A DNA stretch of 64,000 bases from Caprimulgus europaeus. Its lineage: Eukaryota; Chordata; Aves; Caprimulgiformes; Caprimulgidae. A program made the position numbers and the translations under genes. The DNA is taken from positions 17,266,816 through 17,330,815 of the forward strand of contig OU015539.1 in the NCBI GenBank assembly GCA_907165065.1. Direction: 5' to 3'. The notes beneath the pieces are model-generated. The model was given only the letters and a program-made list of their open reading frames with translations. It did no database searches and had not been told where the DNA came from. The first letter of the stretch is position 1. Each line of letters begins with the position of its first letter. Positions 48,701-62,400 of the stretch are shown here, in pieces.

Positions 48701-51700
48701 CTTCCACAAACCTCCTTTAAATACATGTCCTCCAAAAGCCCTAAGTGTTCTGTCACTCTCCTCCCAGCTGCTGCAGAAAATCTGAGGGTGTGGGGTGAGG
48801 TGGGAGGGACCAGGGTGCTGTGTCCTGTCTAACCCCTACCCCACACCTTTACATTTCCATCACTCAGGATCAGCACCCAATATTAAACTATTTAGTATTC
48901 TATTATTCACCATAAATAACACTGCATGTGCCTTACCAGCCTGCAGTGGAGGCTGCTGGCAGAAGGCCACTCCTGGCTGGGATCTATGGCCCCTGGTACG
49001 CAGCTGGACAGACCAGCTGCTGTGACCAGACTTTTTGAGACACTGAAATCCAGTAGCACCAACAACGGTCTGTAAATAAACATCACACTCACATACACCC
49101 ATTGGTGTTGTCTTCTCATGCCACCCCATTGCAGAGGCATGGCCAACCATCAGAGAGGACTCCTGATGGAGATCCATGGATCAGAAGCCACTAGCAGTTG
49201 AGAGAGTAAAGGTGTAAATGGAGTAAAGGACCTTGTAAACATACCAGGGCATCCAGTCCTCCCCAGTTCAATCAGTAATGACTAGAAACTGGTGTGCTTC
49301 CAGCTGTGCAAGTGTCTGAAGTACTCTTCTCTAGTCTCTTCACCTGCTCTGGTTCAACCTCCCCCCCCCTTGTCATTGGATCATGTTGGCTCACACCTGA
49401 GTTTAATATTGATGGTTTTGTTGGTGGAGCTGAGAGCAAGAAGCAAGGCTCTTCCAAAGCTAAGGCAACTTCTCAGTTTCTACCTCCTGTTACACAGTCC
49501 TTTCTACCTTCTCCCTGCAGCAAATAACTGTAAGAAGTGTTCACACACCAGGGTGGAAAAAAACCCCAACCCCAACATGAGAAAGTAACGTGACATCTAT
49601 TTCTACAGCAGTGAAACAATTAATAAGAACCAAACCAACCAAGCAGGACGCAAACACAAGGAAACATCTCCTAATAAAGCTTCCTGCTCACTGAAGTGGC
49701 AGAGACACGTGTGGCTATTCCCATTAAAAGGGTAAAAAAAGAAATGCTTACCAACCACAAGCTGTAAAAGAGCTCAGTGGTTTGTGAGGTTTTGCTCTTG
49801 TCCTGATCCTTCTAATTCAGTCCATGCTCACAGTTCAGTTTTATGTCCAGAAGTGGGCTGGATGCAAGAGCTCAATGCACTGCCTTTTCCTCTGCACACC
49901 AACCCAGCCAACTCACCAGGGAGAGGGCAGACAGGAGCCTAACCAAGAGCCAAGGTCCCTCTGCCTTCGAGGGTGGAGAGAGAACATCCAGCTGCTGTAA
50001 CAAGCTGTGATGGAACAGAGTTGCCCCAGGGCAGGGAAGAGCTGTGTGGCTGTGCTACTTCTGAGGAGAGCTTTTGCTTCTTCTCTTTGCTTAAACCATA
50101 GTGGCCCCAAGCAGGAACCCCAAGTGAAAACTCCACTTGACAAGAGATTTCAAGAACGCTGGTGTGGTGTAAGTCACCACAAGACAGACGATACAAAGCA
50201 CTCGTTGTGCCTGCTGATACAGCAGATCCCCCTCAACAGTGACATGGTGCAACCCAGCAAAGCCACCTTCCAGTGAGACACCAGAGGCACAGGAAGCCTG
50301 CTACACACTGCTACAGCACGTCAGTCAGGACACAGACAGTGCTTTAGGAAAGCAAAGTTGCCCAGCAGAAGTATTTTACTACTATAACCATACTGCTCCC
50401 TGTGCCCCAGTCTTGGAGAAATCTAAGTGCTATACTAGGCAGACATGACCATTCTGCCTGGCTACAGCAGAGTCTCTTCCAAACAACAAAACTGCATACA
50501 ACCCAATCCAAACCAGCACTGGACTTTTCCCTTGCTTATTTGGCTCCAGGGCTGCTTCTTCTTCGGCAGCAAATGGGATGCAAAGCGAAGCCCAGCCCAG
50601 CCCCACCTCTGGCCTCCAGTCCAGCAACCACACATTAAGCACCAACAGTCCTACCCATTCCTCACAAATCTTCCTACCTGGTTTTATCCTTACCCTTCTT
50701 ACAGTTTTCCTTGCACAGTTCATCTCAGTCCATAGCACCTGCACCTCCAGCTTTCTCCCGGCACTCACTTCCTCCTTGGTGTCTGCAGCCCCTCTTTCTC
50801 ATCAGCTAAGTGGTTCCAGCTGGGGAGATGGGGAGGCCCATCCTTGACCATATCTGGCAAACCTGGCCGACCATTCAGTAATCCCAGCAGAGAAAACACC
50901 ACTGGGATTGGTTCATCCTGTCAGAAAGGGAAGCCTCAGAGACTTGGAACACACTTGTCCAGTCATAACCCATCACCAATCCAAGCCCCACATGAAATAG
51001 TGCAGCACTCTGTTTTAAGATGAGAAGAAAGTGACAGACCCTTGCACGAGGTGCAGCAATACTGGGGAGACTGGGCCTGCTGCACAGAGCTGTGCAGACT
51101 GGAAGAGTTGGACCCTTTGGACCCACCAAGCTTTGCTCAGTCAGGGAGCACACAGAAAAGCTGATTTCTTTTGCTGCCTGAAGAATGGGGATGCCACCTA
51201 AAAGGTCTGCAGGAGAGAGTGTATATTGCTCTGCAGGCAGACTGTCTAAACCTGGGACTGGGTCTGGGCTGAGCATATGGTCCCCATAATGTCCATAAGA
51301 AGCAGCTCCTGCCTGGAGGGAGGAAGGTGACTTCAGCCGGAACAGGAGTGATTTTGTGCCCCATGGAGGCAGAGTTCATTTTAGGGAATGATCTCATGTG
51401 CTCCCTTTCCTACCAACTGCTCTCCTCAGCGATGATGGGCTGCAGTCCATGCTAATAAAGACAGTGAAAGCGATCTGGACACTGGAGTGACTCCAGGAAT
51501 AAATTCCCACCTCCCCAAAGGCTGGAACAATCTAGCAGAGAAGGGCATCACACAGCACATATGGCATGGCAGGAGGTGAGAGCTGGAGCCAAGCTATTTC
51601 ATCACCTATGGAGGGAGAGGAGAAGGAGCAAGGAAAAGGAACAAACAGCTTGTTAGAAAGACACAAGACAACATTTCACGTTGTTTAGGATGACCTACTG

Positions 51701-54047
51701 GGCAGCGCAGGCAGGACACAAGCAGTGTCTTTGTGTCCCCTTTTTTCCCTAAAAAGAGTCCATTTTGGACAGCAAGAAAAGCTATTTATTTTGCAAGCAT
51801 GACCAGCTGCTTCAAGCACAGGCTGAAATAGAGAGATTCTTAGGAGGGGTTGTGTGTCTGTTGCTAATGGATGCTCAGTTACACCCACTGCCTCTATTCA
51901 GACCAGAATTCATGAGGTCAGATACGGTTCTGTAGCTCTTTTTGCCTCCACCAGGCTTTGAGAAAGTGACACCAACAGGAACCACGTGGGCATTTGGCTC
52001 TGCCTGAGCACATATGCACAGGTGAAAATGAAAGGAGATGATACACTTGGAAATGGTGGATGTGTGACAGAAGATGTATTCACTTGCTTTGCAGCAAACT
52101 GGCCAATGTCCTTTTCCACCCTGTCTGATCTCCATAATGCCAAGGGAGCAGCAAGAGCAGGCAGAGACCATGCCAGGCTCGGATGCAGGAGGAAATCAGT
52201 AGCCATGCTCTGCCCTGGCAGCCACGGGGAGTGAGAGGCGGCGCGGCGGTCAGCGGGACGGCGGCCGCAGGGCTCCGGATTCCGCGCTCACCTTGGCCCA
52301 GAGCTCAGGCTCACCAGCTGAGATGCAATCCTGGCACATCTTGCTCAGATTTGCTTTCCTGAGCCATTCTGTGCCAGTCTTCAGCAGTTCATTCTCACCA
52401 TAATTCTCTTCTATTTATGTATCTAGCTCCCACTCCTACAGCCCTGCAATCACACGGGAAACAAGGCTTTGGACCTCAGTTTTATCTAAATTTAACCCAT
52501 TCTGAAAAGGGGCCTTCACAAGTGCAGCAGCTTTGTTTCACTGGCTTCCCATTGCATTTCCAGGTTTACCTAAAGGTGTCTCAGTGGAAACTTCAAGCAA
52601 GGTCTCTATTTGTAAATCCTGACACATAAAATCCACTGCTGCTTAATTCACGAGCCTTTATCCCATATCCCCCAGTCTCAGGGTTTTTCTTTACACAACC
52701 CTGTCATGGAACAGGACCACATTTAGCTGGGTCATGCCTAGCTCTGTGAGGTTAGTGCTGGGTCTGAAGGGAGAACTGCTTGTTCATTTTCTTGCCAAGT
52801 GGAAGTTACATTAAATATGCCGGACCTGTGCACTTTCCTACTAAGATGCCTCTGTAAAACTGGAATTCATTTGTCCTTTAAATGGCTGGAAATGTTCGTG
52901 AGGCATAAATCATCCCCCCTTCACCCCACAAACTTCATATATTATATAAACATATGGATATTAAAATTATATGTAACTTTTAAAGTAAGTGGTATCTGCC
53001 TTTAAGACATTGGCCAGGTAAATTATAGCCTCAGAGACTAAGGAAAAGATTTGGGGACCATTAGATATATGGTGCTATGAACATCAAAAGCAGAATAAAT
53101 TAAAGCTGAGGTAATTTTAAGAGTTGGATACTCTCCAATTCCTCTGCAAGAAAGTCGAATAGAACAAGGGCACTGGAACAGAGCGTCCCAGTGGGGACTG
53201 AAAGCCGAGGAGGCTTGGACACAGAATCTGCATTGAGTTTATTATTTTGTCGGTACTTAAACTGTCAATCTAACTTGGCTTTCTGCCTCCCCAAATTAAA
53301 ACAGCACAACTTTACAGCCTCAGTGCTTTGCCCTGTCTCTAGGGACCTCTTGCAAACATTTACACCCTTCTGAGATCCAACAGAACACAGAAACACGGGG
53401 CCTGCTGCTTTGGAAGGCAAACAGAAAAGGGAAATGTAATGCTTTGGTAATCCTGATTTTGCCTTTTGTTAAACTCTCTCTTAACCTTTCCAACCAACCA
53501 CAGAAGCTGAGTGGATCTGACAGTATTTGCAGTCACACATAACCCACGTGCAGCCTGTGTGTGCAGGGTGCTGAGCTCCACACAGCACTCACAGCAGAGC
53601 CCCTGCCCCGCCGCGCAGCACAGGTACCCCGGGCCTGCCCTGCTCCCCCAGCTCTCAACGTCACCCCCAGTTCCTCTGTCCCCCAGGATCTGCCTGAGCC
53701 ACAGGAACCCTGTGCACTCCTCACAGCTCTGCTGATTCCTGAGGTTTGAGTTGCAGTCCATGTGCTGTGGGGAACTCCTGAGCATGAGGTCACAGTTGTG
53801 TCACTTTTGAGCATAAGGACCTGTATTCCTTTGTGCCTTGCCCTTCAGTGCTTCCATGTGGCAAATAGCAGGGGTGGAGATAAGGATTAACTTCTATTTA
53901 ATGTGTGAAAAGATCCCAAACCTTCTCTTTATAGGCAGTTCTACAAAAAAGACCAAAGGGCTTTTAAACAAAAAAAAGCCAGGCTTTGCTGAAGTATAAA
54001 ATAGAACAGTTAACATCTGAATTAAAGAAAAAAATTCAAAAAAAGCA
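42723..54047. other. 11-kb unique non-coding stretch
   Basis: No exon or transposon was recognised over this long interval. It includes an A-run at 45530-45546, AT-rich possibly constrained sequence near 45960-46330, and a compact CpG islet at 52236-52289. Short overlapping frames look like chance. Confidence 0.45.
52236..52292 (-). promoter_or_regulatory. CpG islet with adjacent minus-strand splice donor
   Basis: About 11 CpGs fall in under 60 bp (GGCGGCGCGGCGGTCAGCGG, GACGGCGGCCGC, TTCCGCGC), far above the surroundings. On the minus strand the sequence CCAAG|GTGAGCGCGG gives a strong donor with the exon side at 52292 and above. A first exon on the TSPAN4 strand, followed by a CpG-rich intron start, is one reading. 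A chance donor next to a GC-rich patch is the other. Confidence 0.3.
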
Positions 54048-54718
54048 GAATCACAGAATCACAGGATGTTGGGGATTGGAAGGGACCTCGAAAGATCATC
54101 CAGTCCAATCCCCTGCTGACCTACAGTAGGTCACATAGGAAGGTGTCCAGGTGGGTTTGAGCATCTCCAGAGAAGGAGACTCCACACCCTCCCTGGGCAG
54201 CCTGTCCCAGGGCTCTGTTACCCTCACAGTAAAGAAGTTCCTCCTCAAATTTAAGCAGAACCTCCTGTGTTCCAGCTCACACCCATTGCCCCTTGTCCTA
54301 CCAGTGGACACCACTGTGAAGAGCCTGGCCCCATCCTCCTGACACTCACCCTTCATATATTGATAAACATTAATGAGGTCCCCCCTCAGTCTCCTCTTCT
54401 CCAAGCTCAAGAGCCCCAGCTCCCTCAGCCTTTCCTCATCAGGGAGATGCTCCACTCCCTTCATCTTGGTGGCTCTGTGCTGGACTCTCTCCAGCAGCTC
54501 CCTGTCCTTCTTGAACTGTGGGGCCCAGAACTGGACACAATATTCCAGATGTGGCCTCACCAGGGCAGAGTAAAGGGGAAGAACCTCTCTTGACCTACTC
54601 ACCACAGCCTTTCTAATGCACCCCAGGATGCCATTGGCCTTCCTGGCCCCCAGGGCACAGTGCTGGCTCATGGTCATTCTGCTGTCCAACAGGTCCCTTT
54701 CCCCTACACTGCTCTCTA
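54048..54718 (-). mobile_element. CR1 LINE 3' fragment with long open frame
   Basis: The minus strand keeps one open frame of about 197 codons (54096-54689) through the ORF2 C-terminus. Its motifs are [80 protein letters not shown] and [20 protein letters not shown]. The 3' tail (GATTCTGTGATTCTGC on the minus strand) is intact. It has the fewest lesions of the CR1 copies here and so is probably the youngest. The endonuclease and catalytic RT core are missing, so it cannot move by itself. Confidence 0.95.
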
Positions 54719-57700
54719 GTATTGCAGAGAGAGGAGAAACTAAAATGGGTTCTAACTGATATTCCCCTCACCCATGGTCTCCTTGCAGGCAGGTCCTTGC
54801 CCCCAGGTTTACTCCTGCCATCAGTCACTTTCCACAGCAAACTGTGGCACTTAGGAAGCCCTCAGGGAACACAGTCCTTGAGACATTTCCGCTGTCCCCT
54901 GCTGGCTGTGCTCCGCTCCACGAGGGACTCACCTCCCATGCTCCATGGCTCTGAAAGCCCCTTCCCTTGCTCTGTCCAAGCTGGTGCCCAGGGAAGGTGT
55001 GATTTCCCTCCCATGCCCGAGGGCTTCCCCTGACCAAACCATCCCGCTTCCAAACCATGAGCAGACAGCTGGGAGGCTGAGGCACAGGTCAGACACAGCC
55101 TGGCACAGCGCGTGGGCACCAGCCTGCTGCCCTGGGACACCACGAGCAACTCTGGACTGCTTCTTCCAAGCGACTGTCACAGCAGACAGCGTTCAAGGGC
55201 CTTTTTTTTGCAGAAATACAGTTAAAATCTAAATAAACGTGACTTGTGGGATCTGAACACGTTGTCATCCGATGTAGAGCTTATGACAACTTTATTCCCC
55301 AGTGAGCACTGCTTGGGCCTCATCACCATGACCTTCTCCACCAGTTTGGTAGCTCTGCAACTTATGGCAGTATCAGATTGTGCTGCTGGCAACCAACACA
55401 GGGACTTGGAATTAATATCTGCAGAGCATCTACAGATACAAGGAAACTGCAGCCACAGCACCAGAAGACCAAAGCAATGACTGTCGGCACTTGTGAGCCC
55501 CCCCAGCTGTCCCGTGAGCCTCTTTGGGATGAACATGTTTCTTCCAGGCTTCAAAGGTCTCACATTTTCTATGGCCTAGGAAATGGGAGCCCAGTGCTGC
55601 ACCCCACTAACAGATATCCTGCACCAGGGCTGCTGATGGGCTCTGCTGGCTAGCTACATCCAGCACATGGAGGCCACCACACAGAACCTGATGGTCACGG
55701 CCAGCAGCCAGGTGCAGCTTCATGGGACTCAGAATGCAACCTCACATCGAAACCTTCCTCTTCTCAGGAGGCCAAGGAGTTCAGCAGTACATTGCCCTTG
55801 TTGTGTGTCTCAGCATGCCAGAAGCCTTCCATGGGGCCATAAAAAAAGCTGAGAAGCCTTTTCTCCTGTGAAAATGATGATGTTGCTGCAGTGTGACTGG
55901 TTTTGCAAGCGACATGGCACCTCTGATGCAAGGAAGCATTTAAGAAGGGGCAAGGGCCTGAACAGAATTAATAAGAGAAATAGGTGAGAATGCTTAAATC
56001 ACAGCAATATCTTAATTCTGACGTGCCAGGGGAGGTGAAGAAGGACTGCCAAGCACAGCTCTAGGCTTGGTGATACAAGGAAACCCTATTGCCTGACCAA
56101 ATCTGTTGACTTCAGGTATATTTTCTTGGTGGTGACTGATATGTAATGCTCTGACTGGCTTAGCATATATAATCCAAAACCACTTTTCTCCCCATCTGCA
56201 GACTCAGTGAAGCTTGTAAGGGATTCCACACAAGTAATTTTAAATATTCAAGCAGTGCTCATCAACCATGTGTCCCAGTAAACCTACAAGGACAACCCCA
56301 GGCTTTCCAGGCAATTCCTTGTCAAAAATAGTGCTCGTGCCTGCAAACATTTGCCTGCGTGCTGCAGTGACAGCGTATGCTGCTGCTGCTTGCAACATTA
56401 AACATTATTCAGAGGAATAAAGTTCATGCTACTGAGACAACACCACACACACAGTGAAATATGCCTTATCCCCTCTCCTAGAGCCAACGGAATACAGAGC
56501 TCTCACCCCTCCCTGAAGTGTCCTGTCAAACAGTGACAATCAAACACCATCTCCCCCTTCTGCTCATCACGTCCAGAGAATCCCCTGCAAAGACATGCCC
56601 TGACTCCTGGCTTGTTTTGTCAAGTCTTAGATCTGCTGAGAGCTGGAGATGTCAACACTGTCCTGCATCTTATCTCTAGTGCCTTGCTGGAGAGGGAAAA
56701 GTATCTCCGTCATGGCCATAATTACTATTCTGAGCCCGGCAGTAACAGACACCACTGGAGTGCGGCAGGTAATGCCATCAGCCTGGACCAGACGAGGGAG
56801 ATGGTGTGAAATATGAAACAGGCAGCCACATCTTTAGGTATTTCTCAAAAACCATTCTCCCTACATCACAGTGGGAACACACGGAGAGGAAATAGAAAAT
56901 TACCAGAAACTGTAATTTGGGCATCAACTCGAAGCTGTAATTTGGATCCTCTGCTCTGCACAGGGCCTGCTACCAGACAGCAGCGATCCACAAACTGCTT
57001 CGGCCCAGGGAGCTCACAGTCTCACATGCTTGGGGGGTTCAGTTTTCACTTTATTTTGTCATGTTAGCATTTTGTTGCTCATTTCTTTTCCATCAGGTCT
57101 GGTCACTCTCTGTGGCCCGATCTGAAGCCCACTGAAGTCTGTCTCATGATATTAGAAGACTCCCTCACTCGATGATATGGAAGGGGGAGAAAAGAGCCCG
57201 TGCAGTGTAATCCAGGGAAATACATTGCTGAACTGTCTGTCTACAGAACAAATGAATTAAAAAAATCTAGCAGCCTGGTTTATGTACTTCACCCTCTTCA
57301 ACTATACACAAATTAATTATTCTGAATTTCTATTGTTACCGTCAGCTAATTCCTATTTTATTTATAAATATTAGCTAATAAAACCACTAACTTATCCGGG
57401 GAAAAAAAACATTTAGAACAAGAAACATTGTAAATTGAGACTGCTACCAGCAAGAAGACTTCAGAGAGAGCTGACTGCCTCTTTTTGCTCTCAGCCTCTA
57501 TTTTTCTACCCTCCTCAGTCTTGCATAATGAGATTTAAAGGTGCATTTGGTATTAACTGCACTTTAAGGTCTTATCTGGAGATGAAAATCTGCTCAAGAC
57601 AGATATTACCAATGTTTAATTCATTGCTGAGGAGAAGGATCCACGTGTTCTGTGAATCTTTGAAAGGATGTGGATAATGCCTCTCATTTCCAACAGGTCA

Positions 57701-58595
57701 AGTTAAAACCAGTAACAGTGCACAGTTTTCTCTGCATCTACAAAAATACTTGTCCTATCCAAGCACAGAAAATAATAACCTTCCTCTCCTCACTAACCCC
57801 ATCCCAGGAGAAGAATAGAGAAAAGGACTAATGACAGTAATTTTTAAAAATGAGCATTTACTCATTCAATCACAATTAGTAAGTAGGCTCCATATAAACA
57901 GGATCATTAATGACAAGGGCTGTTTTGTCTAAATATTCTGTTTCTAATAGAAACACACTTGATTTAAGAAGCGCTGCTTCAAAACTAGGGACTGCCATGG
58001 GTCAGGCAAGCACACTCCTGAGCAAAGGATGAACGGTCTGGATAAATGAGATTAAAGTTTACTCTTAAAGCAAGCAAAAGATACAAGACACCAGCACTGT
58101 CCAACTCGATTCCACCTTCCATCAAGTTCAAAGAACTTCATCTCAGGGACAGGACATTTTTGAGCACTTCAGGATGGTTTTTAATTCTTTAAAAAGATGT
58201 TACTTCAGAGCTTTCAGTTGGGATGTAACAGCAGTTGTACCAAGGACCAGAAACTTCAGGTAATTTATTTTGCTAATGACCATCCCTTTCAGTGAGACAC
58301 ACTGGGCCTGGTACTCATCTCTACTATATTACTGAAATTGATGTGGCAAAAAACCAAAGGGAGTAATTAAAGTGTATGTAAAATACTGTAATGGAGGAAG
58401 GAAAAACCACATGCTTCACTTTTTTCATTCCTCCCCTGAAACAGAATTTGAAATTTCCTGACTGCCTTGTTCTGCACCCTCATCACTGATGACTTTGGGC
58501 CTGCACAGATCTGACAATAATGCTAATGAGAGAGCAGCCTGTGTCTACACCAAACTGGAGCTGAGAGGTGGGCTGGCAGCAAGGGAGAATTCTGT
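54719..58595. other. Non-coding stretch with one CNE candidate
   Basis: No exon was recognised. The segment 56600-56790 is listed as a possible regulatory element. AT-rich unique DNA fills 57200-58480. Confidence 0.45.
56600..56790. promoter_or_regulatory. Candidate conserved non-coding element
   Basis: Repeat-free, balanced composition with CATCTTATCTCTAG (GATA-like), GGCCATAATTACTATTC (TAATTA homeodomain core) and scattered CpGs. A 65-codon frame crosses it without any recognisable motif. Confidence 0.2.
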
Positions 58596-58600
58596 AAGAT

Positions 58601-59213
58601 TGTGCTGGTTTCACTGGGCTGCAGCCAAACCCAGCTGCTCGCTCACTCCCCTCCAGGGGACAGGGGAGAGGATTGGAGGGATAAGGGTAAGGCTAAGAAC
58701 AATTTAATAATTGATATTAAATAAAACTTAAATTAATATTGATATTAGAATAATAATGATCATAATAGTAATAGAATATGCAGACAAGTGACCCCCAGTG
58801 CCATTGCTCAGCACCCGCCCACCCAGCCCGGCCCGTGCCCAGAGAACGATCCCGGAGCAGCGACAATCCCGACCCGAAACCGCAATCCCGGGAGAGCCAG
58901 AGCCCGAGCCAGAGCCAGAGAGAGCCAGAGAGGAAGAGCCCCTCATGGATCTCCTGCCCATGGGGGACAGGAGCTGGAACAGCCCCTTGGCAGAGCCCAA
59001 TGCCCATGGAGCTGATCCATGGCAATATTCCTCACCCCTGAGCTCTTGCGCTTGCAGACGGACAAACACAAAGTCCTTCAGTGCCAGGGACACCAATGCC
59101 AACATGGGGATGTTCTCAGCGTTTCTCTCCTGACAAATCCCAGCTGAACCCAAGCCCCAGCGCTGCTCTGGGGGCTGAACAGAACCAGCTCTGCCCAGCT
59201 AAAAACAAGGACA
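58601..59213 (-). mobile_element. Solo ERV LTR, GC-rich type (minus copy)
   Basis: Reverse-complement homologue of 21670-22309. On the minus strand it starts TGTCCTTG at 59213 and ends CCAGCACA at 58601, keeping TG...CA ends. The flanks AAGAT (58596-58600) and AAAAT (59214-59218) match at four of five bases and are a plausible aged target duplication. It keeps the CpG-rich block (58845-58900), the GCATATTCTATTACTATTAT motif and the AT-rich run. Compared with the plus copy it has lost the perfect octamer (CTGCATATT in place of TTGCATATT) and has a more standard 3' GGAGTGAGCGAGCAGC box. Confidence 0.88.
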
Positions 59214-59218
59214 AAAAT

Positions 59219-62200
59219 ACAATAGACCATTATCACAGCCTTACCAAGGAACTATTTTTGGAGACAAATTGTACTGCTCCTTTTGCAAACTCCAGCCACT
59301 GCCAATCCAAGTCTCTAGGGTCTGTGATGGGTTGTTTGTGCTTGTGGCTATCTGAAAGGTTCTCAAACTGTGGTACACAAACAAGGAATCAGGATGACCA
59401 TCTTCACCTCTTGAGAAGACTGGGTATTGCCTGAGCAACCAGCCATCTGCCTCTGTACATGCCTCAAACTGAGTCAAAAGCTATCTGCAGCCACTACTGC
59501 TGTCACTGCCACATGGTGCCACATCATCTCTGCTCCTGGTGCCTCAGCAAGCTCAGCATGCAGAAACCGCGGGCTACACTGTCAGTACAGTGGGATGTAA
59601 CCAGAGGTGATCAAGGATTATGACAGGATATTTCAGCAGCAGCTCCTGACTCCCAAAAGGCAGGACTAGGTATGAGAAGTTTGGTTACGCTGACTGGTAA
59701 CACGGCACAACAGAGACAGCTACTGCATGCCAAGGCAGCTGCCCAGGGCAAAACAAGCCTTGTGATTCTGAAAAATGAGGGCATTGTGGTGGGGCACAGG
59801 CATGGTCTGAAGAGCCAACGTCCCAGAATTTATAAATAAAGCAGCTGATTCTCCTGGTGCTCTGCAAGGAGTCGGTGTTCCTTCTCCAGCATCAGCAGAA
59901 GCCCGAAGCTGTGCAAGATAGGATGGCAGTGGCCTCTGGAAGCTGACTTACCCATCTATGACCAACCAGTTAGCAGCAGCAAGCCAGTGCCTGTATGTGC
60001 AGCAATGGGTTTACAAGACAACTGACCATGAGTTTTCACCCAACGGCACTAAGCAGAGCTAACCCTCTGCAGCACCCTACTTAGGAGAGCAGGGGTTTTA
60101 TACTCTCTTAGTTTGCCAGCAAGGACACTGCACTGAGATCAACAGCAAAGACAGCACTCAGCAACACAAACCAAATCTTCTGTAGTCCTTGGCCCCAGAA
60201 TCTGCAACTCCCTTCCCACAAATGCAATCAAAACCAAGAACATGCTGTCTTGGTATCTGAAAAACTACTCTGTCCTATAATGTAAATTCCATAGCTACAG
60301 GAATAACAAAACAAACCAAAATAATGCCCTCCTCCTCCTCTTCCCCATCAGAACTGCTGTGGAAAGGTCTCCAGGAGCACATACTTGCCACACAACTGAA
60401 TGTATAATGTCAGGTAATGATCTCTCCAGTTGCGAGTTATTTATATGTAAAGTTGCCCCAGGAAAGCATCGCATTAGTTCCGCTCTATTTCAGCACCCAC
60501 TGACTAACGCAGAGGTGACAGCATCAGAAGAAATACCTGAAAAGAGCAGGACTGAGGGCAGCCAAGTTCATCTCAAGACTTGGTGTTTTGAGAAAAGTCC
60601 TTGCCTCAGCCAAAGCACAAGTCAACCAGGGCTGAGTTGTGACACCGGGTACAAATTCTTTGAAATTAAAATAGCCCTACCACAAATATTTGCCTGGTCA
60701 GAGCATTTCAGGCTTTGTGGGCTGTTGGTAAATAGGAACAGAACAGTCAATCAATTTGGGGGAAATGGGAGGTATTAAAGGATAAAACAGCAAGAACAAT
60801 AACACAAACCACGGGTAGAAAGGAGTTTTTAAGGAACACTTGCACATAATGTAGTCGAAATCATGTCCTTTGTTAACACACCATTCAACTTGAAAACCTT
60901 CTAAGAAATGCCCGTTAGCACTGGTAAAGGGAATGGATTCCTTACCCTTCAAGTAAAAATGCATTTTGTTGTACCCTTCTTGATTTCTTTTCCTCTGTCC
61001 TCATTACAACGAGAAAGCACAAGAGCTTTCCTATGGCAAAGCTGCTCACTCTTACATCTTTTCAAGGGAAAATAAAACTGATACAAAAATACAGGGAATA
61101 CACAGTAAAGTTCATCTCGGGCTCCTCGAGAGCTCCTGGGCACATACTGGTGTGAGATAACCCTAAATCGGACTGGTTTGTAAAAGGTATATAATAGTAG
61201 CAGACTAAATACAGGAATTGCCTATTATAAAATCTGAATTTTTTTCTCCTGTTAAAGACTAATACAGGAATGGACAGGAATTGCTTATTCTAAAATCTTC
61301 AGGTTTTTTTCTCCTGCTAAAGAAATACTGCATTGTCTCAAAACACAGCGCTTCCAACCTGAAACTGTCACCACAGAAAGCTCCTTTTTAAAGGGACTTT
61401 CCCCCAGTAAGCTTTTCTGATGGGTGTCCTTGAAATTTTACAGAGGCAAACAACTGCAGCACTGAAACGATCATTTGGCAGCTTGCTGTTGCTTGCTGAA
61501 CCTCTGAGCCAGCTCCTGTTTTGTTTTCTTCTCCCTCTTACAATGATCTCATCCAGCATGGCTGTCTCAGAGGCTGCAGCGGAACTGCAGGTTCAAGGGT
61601 TTTTTCCCCCAAAACAGAGAGAGGGCTTTGCTTGAGATGAACAACTTGGATAACTCCATCCAACTCAACCCCAGTGCAGTTCAGGTGTGAAAGCAAGTGC
61701 TCCTCCATCCCAGAGGGTTAGGAAACCCTCTTTGTTTCAGACTGGAGCAAAGTCTAGGATCCAAATACTCCAGAAATCTGCTGTTGTCTCCTCTCTAATT
61801 TGCACTGTGTGAGCTTTGATATTGTAAAGTGAGAGGAGCAAATAACTTTTCTTCTTTAAATGAAACAACCACAAGAGCTTTTGCCTCATTTCCATTACAG
61901 TAGCTACGGTTAGTCCTTATAGAAAATGAGTCCACTGTTACTGCTCACAGGTATTTATCAGGAACCATTTTTGCCCCCTTAAAGATGTTTATCTGCTTCT
62001 GCTATTTACCTACTCACTGAATTTACACCGAGCTTTCAAACAGTCTCCCCTTGACTCTCTGCAATTCAACTCTGTAATAACTGACCAAGCCAAAACATTG
62101 CTGAAAAATCCATCAAATATCATAATTCGTGTCTTTTCTACCCAGTCCCATCCTCCTGAACAGAAAACTTCACTTTTCAGAAGCCAGTCAGCCACATATG

Positions 62201-62400
62201 CAGTGTTCAGCCTCACCCCTACACGGGATGTACTAGTCCTCACTATTTACTTCTGAGACCTCCAAGGTGTGTAGGTGGCAGAGAGAACAGGGAACCCACC
62301 CAGTGCCTCCCTCTGGTTTTCACCAGTGGACAAATGTCAGCTCCACGGAAGAGCCCACAGGAGAAGCTTTCATCAGACCCAGTTCTTATGTTTCCACTGT
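59219..62400. other. Unique non-coding stretch
   Basis: No gene was recognised. It has one imperfect tandem duplication at 61211-61326, listed separately. The 139-codon frame at 60359-60778 has no recognisable domain. Confidence 0.45.
61211..61326. repeat. Imperfect tandem duplication, 63-bp offset
   Basis: ACAGGAATTGC then TATTATAAAATCTGAATT and TTTTTTCTCCTGTTAAAGA is repeated from 61274 as ACAGGAATTGC, TATTCTAAAATCTTCAGG and TTTTTTTCTCCTGCTAAAGA. Copies differ at several positions, so it is an old duplication. Confidence 0.85.

Noticed and set aside
54096-54689. 197-codon frame as a host gene
   Set aside because: Its motifs are those of the CR1 ORF2 C-terminus and it ends in a CR1 3' tail, so it is listed as a transposon fragment.
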